In this document: positions 28,401 through 36,339 of the stretch, one piece after another
Numbering within the stretch: position 1 is the first letter of the stretch
Layout: the number at the start of each line of letters is the position of its first letter
Origin: Streptomyces sp. Alt3
GTDB taxonomy: Bacteria; Actinomycetota; Actinomycetes; Streptomycetales; Streptomycetaceae
DNA length: 64,000 nt
Reading direction: 5' to 3'
Assembly (NCBI RefSeq): GCF_030719215.1
Contig: NZ_CP120983.1
Coordinates: 868,001-932,000 of the forward strand
Position numbers and translations under genes: made by a program
Notes under the pieces: generated by a model
Told to the model about the DNA's origin: nothing
Databases searched by the model: none
What the model saw: only the letters and a program-made list of their open reading frames with translations

Positions 28401-29871
28401 ACTCGGCGCCGGCCTGGCAGACCTGGTACGGGCGGCGCAGCCCGACCCGGGCCTCCGCACGCGCGTCCAGGACGAACGGGCCGTGGTCTTCGAGCTGCTC
28501 ACCCGATTCCGTCTGGGGCGGGCGGAGCGCTCGGACGTAGACCGGGACGCGCACGTCGCAGCCGCCTACACCGCGTCCGAGAGGAAGCGCTCACGCGCCC
28601 TGCTCGACGCCATGAGCACAGTGCGGCTCAGAACACCCGCCGGGGTTCCGCAGCAGCTGGTCGAGCGGGAGGCCGGGCTGTTGCGTGCACGTGCCGAGGT
28701 CGAGTCCCGCGGCGAGGTGGACTGGGCACAGCACCGCGCCGTGACCGACGAACTCGCCACCCTGTGGGCGCGGTTGGCGGCGAGCGGTCCCGAGGCCGCC
28801 GAGTACGCCGCGATCAGGCGGTCCGACGTCCTGGCTCCCGAGGACGTACTGGCCGAACTCGCGGACGAACCGGTGGTCGTGGCGTCCTACGCCATGCTGG
28901 ACGACGGGACGATCGTCGTCTTCGTCCTCAGTGGGAGCGCCGGACTCCAGGTGGCGCCCGTGGACGCCGACGGGCCTCAGCTCCTGCGTTTCATCGAGGA
29001 CCACTTCGGCAGCGCCGGGCAGGTCCGCGAGATGGCCGAGGACCTGCCCGGCCTCTTCCAGCACGTCCTGGGGCCACTCGTGGCTCCGATCGCGGCGGCC
29101 ACCAGGCCCGGGCAGACCGTTCTGATCTGTCCCACGGGCGCTCTGCACCACGTCCCCTTCCATGCCCTCGCCGTGGAAGGGGCGGAGACACTACTCGACC
29201 GCAACCCGGTCGGCTACCTGCCCACCGTGTCCCTCCTGCGCACCCTGAACCACCGCGCACCCGGTGCGGGCACCGGTGCCCTCGTCCTGGGTGACCCCGG
29301 CAACGACCTTCCGTACGCCCGCACGGAGGCGGTCACCCTGGGAAACCGTCTGGAGACCGTCCCGCTCCTGGGCGAGGCTGCCACCCGTGAGGAAGTGCTG
29401 CGCCGCGTCCCGCACGCCTCGGTCTTCCACGCGGCCTGCCACGCGCACTTCGACGCCGAGGACCCGCTCTCCTCCGGCCTCGTCCTGGCCGGAGGAGTCC
29501 TGACGGCGCGCGACATCCTGCGGCAGGACTGGCACGGGGTCCGGCTCGCCGTTCTTTCGGCCTGCGAAACCGGTCTGGGCCGCACCAGCCGCACCGACGA
29601 GACCCTCGGACTCAGCCGGTCGCTCCTGTTCGCCGGGGTCCGTTCGCTGGTGATGAGCCTGTGGCGGGTTCCTGACTCCACCACTGCCGCCATCATGGGG
29701 GACTTCCATGACCTGGCCCTTGCCGGTGAGGCTCCCGCACTGGCCCTGCGGACCGCGCTTCTCGCCGCACGGGACCGCCCCGGCGGCGGCCGGCTGGACC
29801 GCTGGGCGGCCTTCTGCCTGCTCGGTGACTGGCGCGCCCCGGCAGGCACGGAACCCCGACATGGAGAGTGA
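25408..29871 (+). CDS. TPR-CHAT protease-like protein
   Basis: A 1487-residue cytoplasmic protein. The first two thirds are alpha-helical with tetratricopeptide repeats, clearest at residues 470-580 (EYAEAADCYRRALESDPDSASALLVLGDVYY) and again about 740-960 (LGLPRRALHHLGRARELN). Residues about 1150-1487 form a CHAT domain, a caspase-like peptidase, with catalytic His1345 in FHAACHAH and Cys1386 in LSACETG, both intact, followed by SLLFAGVRSLVMSLWRVPD. The GTG at 25408 is tight against GGGGGAG; ATG 25423 is an alternative. Codon 306 (26323-26325) is TTA, predicting bldA dependence. The next gene starts two bases after its stop. In known systems such proteins cleave a specific partner after a trigger binds the repeats. 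Confidence 0.88.
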   Translation: MLGHSMLKLLARDMHTRLGGQEGEDLAVVEQRLRLLAALAPDARRDAVTALPADESDQLLIGAFGYGATREDPWNTHADAQLLAATLEAYAAGITVGSGKEWESARHVKGRLTAQARLLRAVEADAAGDRAEANRLFDLACGQGETAGDWLVCALGLLGRTACGSEAHLAEPSEIMELAAPVIDELAQYVEDDLGPLRQAFHLRYEAFGVVRSAVGAEDADTLLSLVRSWLDVNPQGAMVELAHAWSGEMGRGVHDGDLDWAVGWAAWGDQLIAPAQPGSPLRFRLAGHFRAVGDAEHSIQVLEWLLTDGPDDEDVLVALAAAYQRAGRGEDAIACLRSRLSDPPAPGEEDLLGQLVRVLVQEDSPELEHWEGELIRLTGRGAFDMMPKVFGTPPSPQVAMAGFVDGTLTVSPDIDHLSEIGPQIFAAMIEGSPDGADMLRDLAELDPATAAGVARLLGVPLVTRAHREAAEHIAQGEQHFHRREYAEAADCYRRALESDPDSASALLVLGDVYYVNQHLGLARAYFQESLAVEETPMAWRFLGDTYRAEQDGAEEARSCYERAVALDPDYGGAREALEHLPPPAVRPTWSPEAVTADAPLPTEGREAGTAAPPPGIPMSRFAAGPGVEADLPVRLEVALRRDHPALGVLFDSLADDGDFAAWLAEHAPAHWSRAQDALRVLIHQWSARGTDLERSLLLAGRRVQIAEALEGPWPDGDDEDMGKARLLADALEQLASVNKDLGRYSESYDFLRAAERWADIDEEERARAGKSLRVGYDHFHDRPPRAGLYEALADAASRTGDEARAAHYARLQRDLEGGLPADDHARVVDLVTAGLSAFLEDEDPDLALRYLRTAERIAERESARTPVKVTSATVQYGYGRLLTWLGLPRRALHHLGRARELNAGNADRLAQDWIATAEVLDRWPRFGPAMLAYEQVLVLSSVPGTIEDRLFWAPRREPTSRTGRRIVAVERAWTVVLPMAHAAWAYGELYTATDVLELGAGLADLVRAAQPDPGLRTRVQDERAVVFELLTRFRLGRAERSDVDRDAHVAAAYTASERKRSRALLDAMSTVRLRTPAGVPQQLVEREAGLLRARAEVESRGEVDWAQHRAVTDELATLWARLAASGPEAAEYAAIRRSDVLAPEDVLAELADEPVVVASYAMLDDGTIVVFVLSGSAGLQVAPVDADGPQLLRFIEDHFGSAGQVREMAEDLPGLFQHVLGPLVAPIAAATRPGQTVLICPTGALHHVPFHALAVEGAETLLDRNPVGYLPTVSLLRTLNHRAPGAGTGALVLGDPGNDLPYARTEAVTLGNRLETVPLLGEAATREEVLRRVPHASVFHAACHAHFDAEDPLSSGLVLAGGVLTARDILRQDWHGVRLAVLSACETGLGRTSRTDETLGLSRSLLFAGVRSLVMSLWRVPDSTTAAIMGDFHDLALAGEAPALALRTALLAARDRPGGGRLDRWAAFCLLGDWRAPAGTEPRHGE

Positions 29872-29872
29872 C

Positions 29873-30598
29873 ATGCTGACCCACCCAGAACTCCCCGAAG
29901 GCTACGAGTTGCTCGACCTGGTCGAGCCGGCCGTGGTGGAGACCGAACCCGACAGGCACCTCCAGCCCCTCGACGAGGCAACGGTCAGGCTGCTGCGGCG
30001 CGAGACCCGGATCGGCCTGGCACGCGGTCCGGTCCGGCAGGTGGAGACCCAGGTGTCCGGTCATGTCGGCCACGACATCTCCCTCATCTGCGTGGTCCAG
30101 ACGCACCCCGAGTCCTTCGTGCGCTGGTCCCGGCTCGTGATCGACCTGTCGGCCACCGGCGGAGCCGTCGTGGCGGACATGTCGCCCACCCTGATCGAGG
30201 GGGAGCATCCGGTCGAGGTCGAGACGACGCTGGGCGGTGGACTCACCTTCCAGGTCGCGACCGCGGCTGTCGGAGCCGAACTCATGCCCCAGATCACCAG
30301 GCGCAGGACGCTCTACTGCCCTCGGATCACTTCGTCCGGCATCGGTTTCACCACCGCCTACTGGGACTTCAGGGCATCGGACCAGGAGTTCCTGCATGTC
30401 AACGAGGAGCTGAGGCTGCTCGTCGACGCCCCGGTGGGCGTCCCCGTCGATGCGAGGGTGACCATGCGCGTCAGGGTCATGCCCCGGGGCATCGGCAGGC
30501 TCGTACGGCTGACGGGCAAGCTCGGAACCAGCGAGACGTTGTGCCGTCTCGTCGGCCCGGACGTCCTCCGAGGCGAGGCACCAGGCCTGTCGGCCTGA
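29873..30598 (+). CDS. Unrecognised protein coupled to the TPR-CHAT gene
   Basis: A 241-residue protein I do not recognise. It has no signal peptide or membrane helix. The N-terminal 45 residues are acidic (LPEGYELLDLVEPAVVETEPD), the rest alternates hydrophobic and polar residues in a pattern suggesting mostly beta strands (HDISLICVVQTHPESFVRWSRLVIDL; GLTFQVATAAVGAEL), with a basic stretch near the end. The ATG at 29873 has GGAGAG four bases upstream and lies two bases after the CHAT stop codon, so it is translationally coupled and probably made in fixed ratio. It is a natural candidate for the substrate, inhibitor or effector of the CHAT peptidase; this is inference from position. Confidence 0.7.
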   Translation: MLTHPELPEGYELLDLVEPAVVETEPDRHLQPLDEATVRLLRRETRIGLARGPVRQVETQVSGHVGHDISLICVVQTHPESFVRWSRLVIDLSATGGAVVADMSPTLIEGEHPVEVETTLGGGLTFQVATAAVGAELMPQITRRRTLYCPRITSSGIGFTTAYWDFRASDQEFLHVNEELRLLVDAPVGVPVDARVTMRVRVMPRGIGRLVRLTGKLGTSETLCRLVGPDVLRGEAPGLSA

Positions 30599-30651
30599 GG
30601 ACCCGCACATCGCGGAATCCACGAGGCCGCTGCCCGGTCCCCCTGGGGGCC

Positions 30652-30679
30652 GAGGCCCGGTGCGTGCGCACCGGGCCTC
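30652..30679. terminator. Bidirectional terminator
   Basis: A perfect inverted repeat, 13-bp arms (30652-30664 and 30667-30679) around TG, between the convergent CHAT-partner and GH31 genes. Confidence 0.75.
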
Positions 30680-30722
30680 TTCGACGCCTGCCGGACCTCG
30701 TCGACGCCGTGGGATCGGGCGG

Positions 30723-32990
30723 TCAGGCGACGGCGACCGCCCCCGTCCCCTCCCCCGCCGCACCGGACGCCTCGACGCTCACCCGGTAGGCACGGTCGGT
30801 CCCCTCCGCCGTGACGTGCACCCCGGCCCCGTCCCGTACGACACGGAACACGGCCGCCGGGTCGCCGGTGAGGTCCGGCACGGTGACCGTGGTCCCGCCC
30901 GCGCCGGATCCGAAGACCCGCAGGGTGAGACCGTCCAGCCAGTCGCCGTCGGGACGCTGGTCGTCCGCGCCCCACGGGAGCACGGCGCCGTCCCTGACCA
31001 GGAGGGGAAGGCTGTCGAAGCCGTGGGTCTCGTGCCGCCAGGCGGGGCCGGTGACGCGCTCGCCGGTGAGCAGCGAGGTCCAGGTGCCCTCGGGGACGTA
31101 GTACTCGACCTCACCGTCCTCCGTGAAGACCGGGGCGACCAGCAGGTCCGGGCCGAGCATGTACTGCCGGTCCAGGGTGCGGGAGGCGGGGTCGCCGGGG
31201 AACTCCGCCAGCATGGGCCGCATCATGGGGACGCCCGTGCGGTGCGCCTCGGCGGCCACCCCGTAGAGGTAGGGCATGAGCCGGTGCTTGAGCAGGGTGA
31301 ACTTCCGGGCCACGTCGACGGCTTCCTCGCCGAACTCCCACGGCACGCGGTAGGAGACGTTGCCGTGCAGCCGGCTGTGCGAGGAGAGCAGGCCGAAGGC
31401 CAGCCAGCGCTTGAAGACGGCCGGGTCGGGGGTCCCCTCGAAGCCGCCGATGTCGTGGCTCCAGAAACCGAACCCGGACAGGCTCAGTGACAGTCCGCCG
31501 CGCAGCGACTCCGCCATCGCCGTGAACGAGGCGAAGCAGTCACCGCCCCAGTGCACGGGGAACTGCTGGCCGCCCGCCGTCGCCGACCGGGCGAACAGCA
31601 CCGCCTCCCCCGCGCCCCGCTCCCTCTCCAGGAGCTCGAAGACGGTGCGGTTGTAGATCTGCGCGTAGTAGTTGTGCATCCGCTCCGGGTCGGAGCCGTC
31701 GTGCCAGACGACGTCCGTCGGGATGCGCTCGCCGAAGTCCGTCTTGAAGCAGTCGACGCCCTGGTCGAGCAGCGCCCGCAGCTTGTCGTCGTACCAGGCC
31801 CGGGCGGCGGGGTTGGTGAAGTCGACCAGGGCCATGCCGGGCTGCCACAGGTCCCACTGCCAGATGTCGCCGTTGGCCCGGCGCACCAGGTAGCCGTGTT
31901 CGGCGCCCTCCGCGAACAGGGCCGACTTCTGGGCGATGTAGGGATTGATCCACATGGAGACGCGCAGGCCACGCTCCTTGAGGCGGGCCAGCATCCCCTC
32001 CGGGTCGGGGAAGACGTCGGGATCCCAGAGGAAGTCCGACCACTGGTATTCGCGCATCCAGAAGCAGTCGAAGTGGAAGACGCTGAGCGGGATGCCGCGC
32101 TCGGCCATGCCGTCGACGAAGGAGGTGACGGTCTCCTCGTCGTACGACGTGCAGAAGGACGTGGTCAGCCAGAGCCCGAACGACCAGGCCGGCGGCAGCG
32201 CGGGCCTGCCGGTCAGGGCCGTGTAGCGGGTCAGGACGTCCTTCGGGGTCGGGCCGGCGACGACGTAGTACTCGATCGACTGGTCCTCGACGCTGAACTG
32301 CACCTGCCCGACGGACTCCGATCCGACCTCGAAGGAGACCTTGCCGGGGTGGTTGACGAAGACGCCGTAGCCGCGGGAGGAGAGGTAGAACGGGATGTTC
32401 TTGTAGGCCAGTTCGCTGCTGGTGCCGCCGTCGGCCTGCCAGATGTCGACGGTCTGGCCGTTCTTCACGTACGGGGTGAAGCGCTCACCGAGGCCGTAGA
32501 CGTTCTCGCCCACGTCCAGGGCGAGCTGGGCGATCATGTGGTGGACGCCGTCGGGCGTGGTCGCGAACGCCGTCCCCTTCGGGTCCACCCGGGTGAGGCG
32601 CTTCCCGTCGCCGTCGAGGAAGGTGATGCCCCAGGGCCCGTCACCGTCCATCCGCAACGTCAGTGGCCCGCTGGTGAGTTCGGTCACCGCCCCGTCCCGG
32701 CGGGTGGTGCCCGAGGGGGCCGTGGCATCGTCGGCCGACAGCGCGAAGTCCGGCCCGCGACGGGCCTTCCCCGCGTGATGGGTGGTGCGGACGCCGATCA
32801 CGCCCGCGGCCGGGGAGAAGCATTCGACCGTGATCAGCGGGGTGTTGAGCGTGTCCCCGCGTGCCGCGACACGCTTGACCGCCGCGTACGCCGTGAACCG
32901 GTCGTCATCGACACGCAGATCGCGGATCTCCGTGGCGTAGGACGCGCGGACGCCCTCACGCATCAGCCAGAAGCCGTCGGTGAACCTCAT
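30723..32990 (-). CDS. GH31 alpha-xylosidase (YicI type), cytoplasmic
   Basis: A 755-residue family 31 glycosidase that would cut alpha-1,6-linked xylose from the non-reducing end of xyloglucan oligosaccharides. The nucleophile Asp lies in CFKTDFGERIP near residue 418 and the acid/base Asp in HWGGDCFASF near residue 482, positions and motifs that match E. coli YicI rather than alpha-glucosidases. No signal peptide is present, so it acts inside the cell on imported oligosaccharides. Its start overlaps the GH3 stop (ATGA), forming a two-gene operon behind a LacI-type operator. Xylose produced can be used by XylA and XylB. Confidence 0.93.
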   Translation of the reverse strand: MRFTDGFWLMREGVRASYATEIRDLRVDDDRFTAYAAVKRVAARGDTLNTPLITVECFSPAAGVIGVRTTHHAGKARRGPDFALSADDATAPSGTTRRDGAVTELTSGPLTLRMDGDGPWGITFLDGDGKRLTRVDPKGTAFATTPDGVHHMIAQLALDVGENVYGLGERFTPYVKNGQTVDIWQADGGTSSELAYKNIPFYLSSRGYGVFVNHPGKVSFEVGSESVGQVQFSVEDQSIEYYVVAGPTPKDVLTRYTALTGRPALPPAWSFGLWLTTSFCTSYDEETVTSFVDGMAERGIPLSVFHFDCFWMREYQWSDFLWDPDVFPDPEGMLARLKERGLRVSMWINPYIAQKSALFAEGAEHGYLVRRANGDIWQWDLWQPGMALVDFTNPAARAWYDDKLRALLDQGVDCFKTDFGERIPTDVVWHDGSDPERMHNYYAQIYNRTVFELLERERGAGEAVLFARSATAGGQQFPVHWGGDCFASFTAMAESLRGGLSLSLSGFGFWSHDIGGFEGTPDPAVFKRWLAFGLLSSHSRLHGNVSYRVPWEFGEEAVDVARKFTLLKHRLMPYLYGVAAEAHRTGVPMMRPMLAEFPGDPASRTLDRQYMLGPDLLVAPVFTEDGEVEYYVPEGTWTSLLTGERVTGPAWRHETHGFDSLPLLVRDGAVLPWGADDQRPDGDWLDGLTLRVFGSGAGGTTVTVPDLTGDPAAVFRVVRDGAGVHVTAEGTDRAYRVSVEASGAAGEGTGAVAVA

Positions 32991-35926
32991 GCGGACTCCT
33001 TACGGGGGATGACGTCGATGCGGGCGAGACGCACGGACCCCGAGAGGCCGACACGCAGCTCGTGCACCCCACGGAGGTCGAGCACGGCCTCGACGGTGCG
33101 GTACGCGTACGGGCCCTGGTCGCCGGAGAAGAGGGTGCTCAGGCTGTGTCCGCCCACAGTCACGGCGACGGAGCCCTCTCCCGAGACGAGGAAGGCCAGT
33201 CCTTCCACGCCCTCGCCGAAATCACACGCCCGGTAGAAGAGATGGCCCTCCTCCCCGGCGGAGGCGGCGGCGACGACATCACCTTCGGTCTTCGTGCGGT
33301 CGAGGATCACCGTGCCCGTCTGCCGGTCGTAGTCGACGGCCTCCAGACCTCGTGCCACCACCGGCCTGGGGCCCTGCGCCTCGACATCGACGACCTCCGT
33401 GGCGGTGAGCCGCACGTCCGCGCTGGACGCGCCCGCGAGGATCTCGTACGCGCCCGGCTCGACGGTCCACCGGCCGTGCGCCACGCTCCAGTGCCCCAGC
33501 TCCTCCCGGGACACGGTGAAGTCGAGGCGTTCCTGCGCCCCGGGCGCGAGGTGCACCCGGCGGTGGGCGACCAGCTTGCGCAGCGGCAGGTCCGTGGGAT
33601 CGTCGAGGCTTCCCAGCAGGCGTCCCAGGCCCTTGGGGGACGGCCGGGCCGCACCCACGGGACCGGCCCGGCGGACGTACACCTGGGCCACCTCGTCGGC
33701 GGGGGTGGCCCCGTCGTTGGTGACGGTCAGCGAAACCCGCAGCAGCTCGCCGTCCAGCTCCGTCCGGAGCTCGGAGTAGGTGAAGTCGGTGTATCCGAGG
33801 CCGTGTCCGAACGGGAAGAGCGGGGTGCCGCCGAAGTAGAGGTACGTCTGCCGGGAGCCGATGACGTCGTAGTCGAACAGGCCGGGCAGATCGTCGTCGC
33901 TCGCGTACCAGGTCTGCGGCAGGCGCCCGGCCGGCGACACGTCACCGGCGAGGACACGGGCGAGCGCGGTACCCGCGGCCTGGCCGCCGTGCGCGGTCCA
34001 GAGCAGGGCCGGCAGTGCGGCGGCCGCGTCGACGACGGCGTACGGGTAGGCGGAGGACAGGACGAGGACCGTGCGCGGGTTGGCGGCGTGGGCCGCGCGC
34101 CACAGCCGGTCCTGCTGGGCCGGGAGGGCGAGGGTGGTGCGGTCCTCGGTCTCGCGGCCGTTGATGTGTGGGTCGTTGCCCGCGACGACGATCACGGTGT
34201 CGGCGGCAGCGGCGACCCGGGCCACGGCGTCCGCGCCGTGCTCGACGGTCTCGGACTCGAAGACCGTGGCGTCGTCCCGGGAAATCTTCTCGCCGGACAC
34301 GGCAACCTTCGCGCCGTCGGCGGCGACAGAGACGTACCCACCGGTCCCCATGTGCAGAAGGCGGTGCCCGCCGTCGTGTCCCCCGACCGCTTCCATGCGG
34401 AACGTCTCCTGGACGACCCAGCCGCCCGGCTCGTCCGCGGAGGCCCTGACGTATCCGTCGTCGGCGACGGAGAGGTACAGCCCTTCGTCGGTGCGCAGGG
34501 TGAGAACACCGTCTCCCCAGTCGACAAGGGCGAGTTCGGTGGCCTCGTCACCGCAGGTCAGCGGGGGCAGGTCGGTTCGGCCGGCGAGGAGCGCGGGGTC
34601 GAGGGCGCCTTCCGCGCCTCGCGCCTCCCCGTCCTGCGTGCCGTCGGCCTCGGGCACCCGGAGCCAGCCCTCGGAGGTCTTCAGCCGGACCCGGTCAACA
34701 CCTTCGGTGTGGACGACGTTGTCGGCGCCGTACCGTTCGCGGATCCCGTCGAGCGGGGTGGAGCGGTGCATGAGCGTGCCGCTGTACCAGTCGAGCTTGC
34801 AGTCGTCGGCGAGCAGTCCGACCACCGCGACGGTGTGTCCCCGCCCGGGCGCGAGGGGCAGCAGTCCGTCGTTCCTGAGGAGGACGACCGCCTGTTCCGC
34901 CGCCTCCAGCGCCAGCGCCCGGTGCTCCTCGGTGTCCAGGTCGTCCACCTGGGCGTACGGGTCGAGTTCCGGGTCGAACTCACCGAGCGCGAAGCGCATG
35001 GCGAGCAGCCGGCGGACCGCCGTGTCGATGTCGCTCTCGTCGAGGAGCCCCTTGTCCAGTGCGTCACGGATGCGGCCGGTCATGACCGTGGAGTCCGTGC
35101 CGTGGTCGGTGAAGCTGTCGACGCCCGCCTTCAGGGCGGCCGCGGTGGCCTCCTCGTGGGTGTCGAAGTAGTGCTCGGAATCGACCAGGTTGGAGGGCGC
35201 GCCGGCGTCCGAGCAGACGACGAGCGGCTGGTCGGTCCAGCTCCTCAGGTGCTGTTCCAGGAGGGGCGAGACGTGGTTGGGGCGCCCGTTGACGAGGTTG
35301 TAGGCAGGCATGACACCGGCCACGGCCCCGGCGCGCACCGCGTCGCGGAAGGCCCGCAGGTCGTACTCGTGCAGGACGCGCGGGCGCACCGAGGAGGAGG
35401 CGGTGTCGCGGTCGGTCTCGTTGTTGTGCGCGAGCCAGTGCTTGAGCACGGGTGCGGTGCGCCAGTAGTGCGGGTCGTCCCCGCGCAGTCCCCGGGTGTA
35501 GGCGACGGCGACGGCGGAGGTGAGTGCCGGGTCCTCGGAGTAGCCCTCCTCGCCGCGGCCCCACAGCGGGTGGCGCAGCAGATTCACCGTCGGCGCCCAG
35601 ACGTTGAGACCGACACGGTCGTCCTGGGCGCGCTTGGCCCGCACCTCGTTGCCGACGGCCTCGCCGACGCGGCGGACCAGGTCGTCGTTCCAGGTGGCGC
35701 CGAGGCCGACGGCCTGCGGGAACACGGTGGCGGGGCCCATCCAGGCGACCCCGTGCAGGGCCTCCTGTCCGGTACGGAACGGGCCGAGCCCGAGCCGCTC
35801 CACAGCCGGGGCGAACTGGTGCAGCATCGCGATCCGCTCGTCGAGCGTGAGCCGTCCGAGCAGGTCGTCGGTGCGCAGGGCGAAGGACAGCTGCGGGTCG
35901 CGGAAGGGAAGCGGATGGTCCGTCAC
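32987..35926 (-). CDS. GH3 beta-glucosidase with inserted beta-trefoil-like domain, cytoplasmic
   Basis: A 979-residue family 3 glycosidase for the glucan backbone. The nucleophile Asp is in VVCSDAGAPSNL near residue 239; the N-terminal barrel, the alpha/beta domain (TVIVVAGNDPHINGRETEDRTTLALP) and the fibronectin-III-like domain (LTVTNDGATPADEVAQVYV) are in the usual order. Unusual additions are an insert around residues 470-590 with repeating LTLRTDEGLYLSVADDGYVRA and LLHMGTGGYVSVAADG elements typical of a fascin-like trefoil, and a C-terminal beta-sandwich resembling a CBM6-type module. GTG 35926 follows AAGGGG; an open frame continues upstream but crosses the promoter and operator. No signal peptide. 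Confidence 0.9.
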   Translation of the reverse strand: MTDHPLPFRDPQLSFALRTDDLLGRLTLDERIAMLHQFAPAVERLGLGPFRTGQEALHGVAWMGPATVFPQAVGLGATWNDDLVRRVGEAVGNEVRAKRAQDDRVGLNVWAPTVNLLRHPLWGRGEEGYSEDPALTSAVAVAYTRGLRGDDPHYWRTAPVLKHWLAHNNETDRDTASSSVRPRVLHEYDLRAFRDAVRAGAVAGVMPAYNLVNGRPNHVSPLLEQHLRSWTDQPLVVCSDAGAPSNLVDSEHYFDTHEEATAAALKAGVDSFTDHGTDSTVMTGRIRDALDKGLLDESDIDTAVRRLLAMRFALGEFDPELDPYAQVDDLDTEEHRALALEAAEQAVVLLRNDGLLPLAPGRGHTVAVVGLLADDCKLDWYSGTLMHRSTPLDGIRERYGADNVVHTEGVDRVRLKTSEGWLRVPEADGTQDGEARGAEGALDPALLAGRTDLPPLTCGDEATELALVDWGDGVLTLRTDEGLYLSVADDGYVRASADEPGGWVVQETFRMEAVGGHDGGHRLLHMGTGGYVSVAADGAKVAVSGEKISRDDATVFESETVEHGADAVARVAAAADTVIVVAGNDPHINGRETEDRTTLALPAQQDRLWRAAHAANPRTVLVLSSAYPYAVVDAAAALPALLWTAHGGQAAGTALARVLAGDVSPAGRLPQTWYASDDDLPGLFDYDVIGSRQTYLYFGGTPLFPFGHGLGYTDFTYSELRTELDGELLRVSLTVTNDGATPADEVAQVYVRRAGPVGAARPSPKGLGRLLGSLDDPTDLPLRKLVAHRRVHLAPGAQERLDFTVSREELGHWSVAHGRWTVEPGAYEILAGASSADVRLTATEVVDVEAQGPRPVVARGLEAVDYDRQTGTVILDRTKTEGDVVAAASAGEEGHLFYRACDFGEGVEGLAFLVSGEGSVAVTVGGHSLSTLFSGDQGPYAYRTVEAVLDLRGVHELRVGLSGSVRLARIDVIPRKESA

Positions 35927-36006
35927 GTGCGGGTCCCCTTGGAGAGGTGGGAGGTTTTCCGGTCTGCTCGCGCCGAAGGACAGTTCGACGCACAGGGAAG
36001 GATCTT

Positions 36007-36020
36007 TCGAAGCGCTTCGA
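36007..36020. promoter_or_regulatory. LacI-type operator O1 (GH3-GH31 side)
   Basis: Perfect 14-bp palindrome TCGAAGCGCTTCGA. It lies directly after the presumed -10 region of the minus-strand GH3 promoter (TTGACA at 36049-36044 with a weak GAGCAT/AGAGCA about 17-18 bases on), so a bound repressor would block that promoter. Confidence 0.85.
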
Positions 36021-36148
36021 TGCTCTGCGGCCGACCCCACGGGTGTCAAGGGTGCTACCGCCGCAAAGAGGTTCATGCGGACGTATCGAAGCCGCGTCGC
36101 CCCGGGAAACGGTTCGGAAACAGGTCGGAGGAATCTCGAAACGAACTC

Positions 36149-36177
36149 TTGTGCGGCCGGGACCCTTCACTTAATCT
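36149..36177 (+). promoter_or_regulatory. Promoter of the xyloglucan transporter/enzyme operon
   Basis: TTGTGC (36149-36154), a 17-base spacer and TAATCT (36172-36177). The start of transcription would fall about 36184, immediately before operator O2. Confidence 0.6.
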
Positions 36178-36187
36178 CGCTGCAACA

Positions 36188-36201
36188 TCGAAGCGCTTCG
36201 A
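36188..36201. promoter_or_regulatory. LacI-type operator O2 (transporter operon side)
   Basis: Second perfect copy of TCGAAGCGCTTCGA, just downstream of the presumed transcription start of the plus-strand operon and 181 bp centre-to-centre from O1. Confidence 0.85.
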
Positions 36202-36339
36202 CGAGGCAGCCCGTTGACCGCTTCAGCTCAGCCGGTGCAGTTCCACCGGCTCGGCCGGTAACGCCCCCTACCTCAGACACAGGGCCGAGCGGCAGTCGCC
36301 GCCGCGGGCCGTCCTGTTGCACCACGAAGGGTTGACGCA

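Noticed and set aside
25408..29871. Craspase (type III-E CRISPR) interpretation of the TPR-CHAT gene
   Set aside because: No CRISPR array or cas7-11-like gene is present; only the TPR-CHAT architecture is shared.
35927..36076. Possible 50-residue N-terminal extension of the GH3 protein
   Set aside because: It would cover the TTGACA promoter element and operator O1; GTG 35926 has AAGGGG at proper spacing.
33062..36217. A plus-strand open frame of over 1000 codons opposite the GH3 gene
   Set aside because: It is the mirror of the GH3 gene in GC-rich sequence, has no recognisable motifs and crosses the promoter and operators.
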